Below, piece by piece: positions 5,351 through 7,238 of a DNA stretch of 7,238 nt; the stretch's first letter is position 1, and each line of letters opens with the position of its first letter. The position numbers and the translations under genes were made by a program. Origin of the DNA: Solirubrobacteraceae bacterium. Lineage in GTDB: Bacteria; Actinomycetota; Thermoleophilia; Solirubrobacterales; Solirubrobacteraceae. Location: positions 1-7,238 of the forward strand of contig JANJUA010000047.1 of assembly GCA_024710825.1 (NCBI GenBank), written 5' to 3'. Below the pieces are notes generated by a model, which ran no database searches, was not told where the DNA came from, and saw only the letters and a program-made list of their open reading frames with translations.

Positions 5351-6718
5351 CTCTTCCCCGTGCAGGACCCAAGCGGTCAGCGCCGTCAGCGCGCAGAGCG
5401 CCGCGCCGACGGCGAGCGTGGCGCGAAACGCGGTCGGCGTCGACGCCCCGGCGTTCTCGAGGGCGCGCACGAGCGTCACGCTGAGGCCGCTGCCGATCGA
5501 GAACCCGACGTAGCGGGCGACCTGGTAGAAGCCGGTCGCGCTGCCCGTCTCGTCGCGTGGCACCGCGGCGACGATCATGCCGGGCAGCGCCGCGAACGAG
5601 AACCCCAGCCCGAGGCCGACGATCCCGAGCGCGGCGAACGCCTGCCACAGCGCATCGGCGGTCAGGGCGAAGAGCAGCGCGCCCGCACCGACCGCGAGCG
5701 CGCCGCACGGCACGATCTGCCTGGCGCCGAGATGCCGGTGGGCTAGGGGCAGCAGCCGGCTGGCGGCGAAGCTGCAGATCGACAACGGCACCAGCATCAG
5801 GCTGGCGGCGAGCACCGAGGCCCCCATGCCGCCCTCGTTCGTCGGGAGCTGGACGAACAGCGTCAACAGCGCGATCGCCAAGTACATCGCCAGCCCGAGC
5901 GCGAAGCCGGCCGCGTTGGCGGTGAGCACCGCGCGGTGGCGCGTGAGCCGCAGGTCGACGAGCGGGGCGTCGACGCGCAGCTCGTAGCGCGTCCAGGCGG
6001 CGAGCAGCACGGCGGCTACGCCGAGCAGGCCGAGCGTCGACGCCGAGCCCCACCCCCAGTCAGGGCCCTTCTCGAGAGCGACGAGCAGGCCGATCAGCCC
6101 GCCGGCGATGAGCGCCGCCCCGACGACGTCGAGCGGCCGCCGCGGTACGTCGGCACGGGCCGGAGAGAGCACCAGCGCCGCCAGCAGCAGCGCCAGGCCC
6201 ATGATGGCCGCGCCGAGCCAGAAGGCGGCGGCGACGTCGGCGCGCTCGGCCACCAGGCCGGTGATGGGATAGCCGATGCCGACGCCGACGGCGGCGATGA
6301 CCGACAGCATGGCGATCACTCCGACCGATCGGGTGGGCGGCAGCGCGTCGCGGGCCTCCGCCATCGTGAGCGGGATGAGCGCCAGCCCGATGCCCTGGAG
6401 CGCGCGCCCGATGACGAGCACCGTGAGCGAGCCGGCGAGCGCCGCCATCGCGCAGCCGAGCAGGACCGCGGCGAGCACGGCCAGCAGGACCGTTCGCCGA
6501 TGACGACCGTCGCCCAGCCGCCCGACGATCGGCGAGGCGACGGCCCCGGCGAGCAGCGTCGCGGTCAGCGACCACTGGGCGCTGCCGAGCCCGGCGTCGA
6601 AGCGCTCGGCGATCGACGGGATCAGCGGAGCGCCGAGGGCGCTGATGATGGAGACGACCGAGCCGACGTAGAGCAGCGTGCCGACGAAGGCGCGCTCGCG
6701 GATGGACGCGGGAACCAC
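5291..6718 (-). CDS. MFS efflux transporter, 14-TM drug:H+ antiporter (DHA2) type
   Basis: This 475-residue protein, counted from GTG 6718, has about 14 hydrophobic segments spread evenly to residue 452, the topology of the DHA2 family (EmrB/QacA-like), which exports drugs or cations using the proton gradient. MFS motif A is present as GRLGDGRHRR (66-75) between helices 2 and 3. IGRALQGIGLALIPLTMAEARD (about 103-124) matches the helix 4 pattern. A motif C variant, GVGIGYPITGLVAE, is at about 145-158 with Tyr-Pro for Gly-Pro. The loop between helices 6 and 7 (PARADVPRRPLDVVG) is the usual mid-protein linker. GTG 6724 is an alternative start, but a TAATCT box ends 8 nt before GTG 6718, which fits a leaderless transcript. 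The last 19 residues (457-475) and the TAG stop are encoded opposite the tRNA-Gln gene. They form a hydrophilic tail (RDSNPDNLLQRQASCR) that follows the final helix and is probably dispensable. No regulator gene is adjacent; substrate unknown. Confidence 0.92.
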   Translation of the reverse strand: MVPASIRERAFVGTLLYVGSVVSIISALGAPLIPSIAERFDAGLGSAQWSLTATLLAGAVASPIVGRLGDGRHRRTVLLAVLAAVLLGCAMAALAGSLTVLVIGRALQGIGLALIPLTMAEARDALPPTRSVGVIAMLSVIAAVGVGIGYPITGLVAERADVAAAFWLGAAIMGLALLLAALVLSPARADVPRRPLDVVGAALIAGGLIGLLVALEKGPDWGWGSASTLGLLGVAAVLLAAWTRYELRVDAPLVDLRLTRHRAVLTANAAGFALGLAMYLAIALLTLFVQLPTNEGGMGASVLAASLMLVPLSICSFAASRLLPLAHRHLGARQIVPCGALAVGAGALLFALTADALWQAFAALGIVGLGLGFSFAALPGMIVAAVPRDETGSATGFYQVARYVGFSIGSGLSVTLVRALENAGASTPTAFRATLAVGAALCALTALTAWVLHGEELRGRDSNPDNLLQRQASCR

Positions 6719-6726
6719 GCGCACAA

Positions 6727-6737
6727 AGATTAGCTAA
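6727..6737 (-). promoter_or_regulatory. -10 element and small palindrome upstream of the MFS gene
   Basis: On the minus strand TAATCT (6732-6727) fits TAnnnT and ends 8 nt before GTG 6718. It overlaps the 8-bp perfect palindrome TTAGCTAA (6730-6737), which continues as the tandem CTAACTAA on the plus strand (6734-6741). Efflux pumps are often repressed by TetR or MarR proteins that bind over the -10, so this may be an operator, but the symmetry is short. The -35 is weak; GTGATC lies near 6757-6752. Confidence 0.4.
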
Positions 6738-6770
6738 CTAACGAATCCGGCGATCACCCGCCGCCGGGCC

Positions 6771-6817
6771 ACGAGATGCGATTTCCGCCGGAGGGGTCGA
6801 CGCAAATCACATCTCGT
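6771..6817. repeat. 14-bp near-perfect inverted repeat with 19-nt loop
   Basis: The left arm ACGAGATGCGATTT (6771-6784) is the reverse complement of the right arm AAATCACATCTCGT (6804-6817) except at one position (13 of 14 pair). The loop is 6785-6803. It lies 39 bp beyond the MFS -10 box and over 50 bp upstream of the promoter of the beta-helix gene, so it is inside neither gene. It has no T-run and is not a typical terminator. It could be a distal operator, a site for a dimeric regulator, a transcribed stem-loop or a remnant of a small mobile repeat. Confidence 0.6.
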
Positions 6818-6826
6818 CGTCGGGCC

Positions 6827-6842
6827 GGGGCGTCAATGCCCC
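6827..6842. repeat. Short GC hairpin GGGGC-N6-GCCCC
   Basis: A perfect 5-bp stem with loop GTCAAT lies 9 bp to the right of the larger inverted repeat. It lacks a T-run. In such GC-rich DNA a stem this short can arise by chance; I list it because it adds to the structured region. Confidence 0.3.
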
Positions 6843-6869
6843 TCCTGCGAGTCGTACATCAGTCCAGAT

Positions 6870-6898
6870 TTGGTGATTTTCCTCACCCGCGCTTAAAT
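6870..6898 (+). promoter_or_regulatory. Promoter of the beta-helix protein gene
   Basis: TTGGTG (6870-6875) and TTAAAT (6893-6898) are separated by exactly 17 bp, the best -35/-10 pair in the window. The stretch is locally AT-rich. Transcription would begin near 6905, giving a 5' leader of about 64 nt before ATG 6969. Confidence 0.55.
6872..6887. promoter_or_regulatory. Inverted repeat GGTGA-N6-TCACC inside the promoter
   Basis: Two perfect 5-bp arms with a 6-bp spacer (TTTTCC) start inside the -35 and run across most of the -35/-10 spacer. The position suits a repressor site. The arms are short, so chance cannot be ruled out. Confidence 0.35.
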
Positions 6899-6920
6899 GA
6901 GTCGTACGGTTCTCAGTAAG

Positions 6921-6937
6921 CGCCGCCGTGGGCGGCG
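6921..6937 (+). other. 5' leader hairpin of the beta-helix gene
   Basis: CGCCGCC-GTG-GGCGGCG is a perfect 7-bp all-GC stem with a 3-nt loop, in the predicted leader between the promoter and the ribosome binding site. It is not followed by Ts, so it is not a canonical terminator. It may stabilise the mRNA 5' end or affect translation. Confidence 0.5.
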
Positions 6938-6956
6938 TCCGACCGTCTTCACCGCA

Positions 6957-6963
6957 GGGGGGA
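6957..6963 (+). promoter_or_regulatory. Ribosome binding site of the beta-helix gene
   Basis: GGGGGGA, preceded by A, ends 5 nt before ATG 6969 and approximates GGAGG. It supports this ATG as the start and contrasts with the three genes here that lack any such site. Confidence 0.55.
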
Positions 6964-6968
6964 TCTCC

Positions 6969-7238
6969 ATGCACGTGCCACGACCGGCCGCGTCGACGCG
7001 GCCGGCGAGTCTGCGCCGCAACGCGGCGCGAGCCGCCTTGATCGCCGCGGGGGCGCTCGCGGCCTGCGGGCTCGGGCCCGCCGTCGCGTCCGCCGCGACG
7101 CTCTACGTCGACGCCGCGATCGGCGACGACACGGGGGACTGTCGGATCGACGCCTGCGAGACGATCGGCTACGCCGTCGGTCAGGCCGTGGGCGGCGATG
7201 TGGTCGACGTGGCCGCCGGCACCTATGGAGTGCCGGCC
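6969..7238 (+). CDS. Secreted or lipid-anchored parallel beta-helix protein (3' end missing)
   Basis: Ninety residues are visible; the frame is open at the window edge. The N-terminus is an export signal: basic region to Arg21 (SLRRNAAR), a hydrophobic run 22-40, and signal peptidase I sites at AVA (38-40) or ASA (40-42). A lipobox LAAC at 30-33 is also present, so the protein could instead be a lipoprotein anchored at Cys33. The mature start, TLYVDAAIGDDTGDCRIDACETIGYAV followed by GGDVVDVAAGTY, is the characteristic first repeat of right-handed beta-helix (pectate-lyase-like or PbH1) surface proteins, where a short Cys-containing loop precedes TI-YAV--A-GGD-V-VAAGTY. Such proteins act outside the cell, often on polysaccharides or as adhesins, and are often long. 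The two cysteines (58, 63) may form a disulfide. A full promoter, a structured leader and an RBS precede it. Fold assignment is confident; enzymatic activity cannot be judged from this fragment. Confidence 0.85.
   Translation, partial: MHVPRPAASTRPASLRRNAARAALIAAGALAACGLGPAVASAATLYVDAAIGDDTGDCRIDACETIGYAVGQAVGGDVVDVAAGTYGVPA

Larger units (their letters stand above)
6849..6907. repeat. 9-bp direct repeat GAGTCGTAC bracketing a promoter
   Basis: GAGTCGTAC occurs at 6849-6857 and again at 6899-6907, 50 bp start to start. The first copy ends 12 bp before the -35 and the second begins at the base after the -10, covering the expected transcription start. This is a layout suited to a repressor or looping regulator that acts on the beta-helix gene. 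Confidence 0.45.

Noticed and set aside
5322..6053. Minus-strand frame ending in GQGFEPR
   Set aside because: This ending is the well-known antisense translation of a tRNA T-arm and acceptor, and the rest is an Arg/Ala-rich shadow of the MFS gene.
5936..6733. A 265-codon plus-strand frame opposite the MFS gene
   Set aside because: Charged, Gln/Arg/Asp-rich shadow translation without domains. The minus-strand frame encodes a 14-helix transporter.
1..7238. A defence system, phage, insertion sequence or CRISPR locus
   Set aside because: No transposase, integrase, nuclease, reverse transcriptase or regularly spaced repeats are visible. The genes are metabolic, transport and surface functions.

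Overview
The window is very GC-rich, densely coded DNA of actinobacterial character. The codon bias, the GTG starts without Shine-Dalgarno sequences, the Tat-exported carbonic anhydrase and the secreted beta-helix protein together suggest a high-GC actinobacterium. The class Thermoleophilia (Solirubrobacterales type) is my best guess; it is inferred from style, not from a marker gene.

Left part (1-1475, + strand). The window opens inside a fold-type IV PLP enzyme, probably the aminodeoxychorismate lyase domain of a PabB-PabC fusion (PABA and folate synthesis). It is followed 20 bp later by a Tat-exported beta-class carbonic anhydrase with its own strong ribosome binding site. A 60-aa four-cysteine protein on the minus strand (1462-1644) meets the carbonic anhydrase tail to tail, with a 14-bp overlap.

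Centre (1645-5247). A perfect 7-bp inverted repeat, TAGTTGA-N5-TCAACTA, sits between two back-to-back -10 elements. One faces the small Cys-rich gene and the other faces a two-gene operon for an ABC exporter. The two ABC half-transporters overlap by one base (TGATG). They look like an obligate heterodimer: the first has Asp in place of the catalytic Glu and of the Q-loop Gln, and the second has an LSAGQ signature. All three changes fall in the same composite ATP site. The palindrome resembles a MarR-type operator, but no regulator gene lies in the window.

Right part (5248-7238). A tRNA-Gln(CTG) gene follows the ABC operon. A 14-TM drug-efflux-type MFS transporter on the minus strand converges on it and ends inside it, so its last 19 residues and stop codon are read from the antisense of the tRNA. 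The 250-bp region between the MFS gene and the last gene is rich in structure: a 14-bp near-perfect inverted repeat, a small GC hairpin, a recognisable -35/-10 promoter, a GGTGA-N6-TCACC inverted repeat, a 9-bp direct repeat bracketing the promoter, and a 7-bp hairpin in the 5' leader. The window closes in the start of a secreted or lipid-anchored parallel beta-helix protein.

Three genes (the small Cys-rich gene, the first ABC gene and the MFS gene) share a TAnnnT box 6-8 nt upstream of a GTG, which suggests leaderless transcription. I see no CRISPR array, insertion sequence, phage gene or recognisable defence locus. The most original material is the operator between the divergent promoters with its small Cys-rich protein, the MFS/tRNA antisense overlap, and the layered regulatory region upstream of the beta-helix gene.
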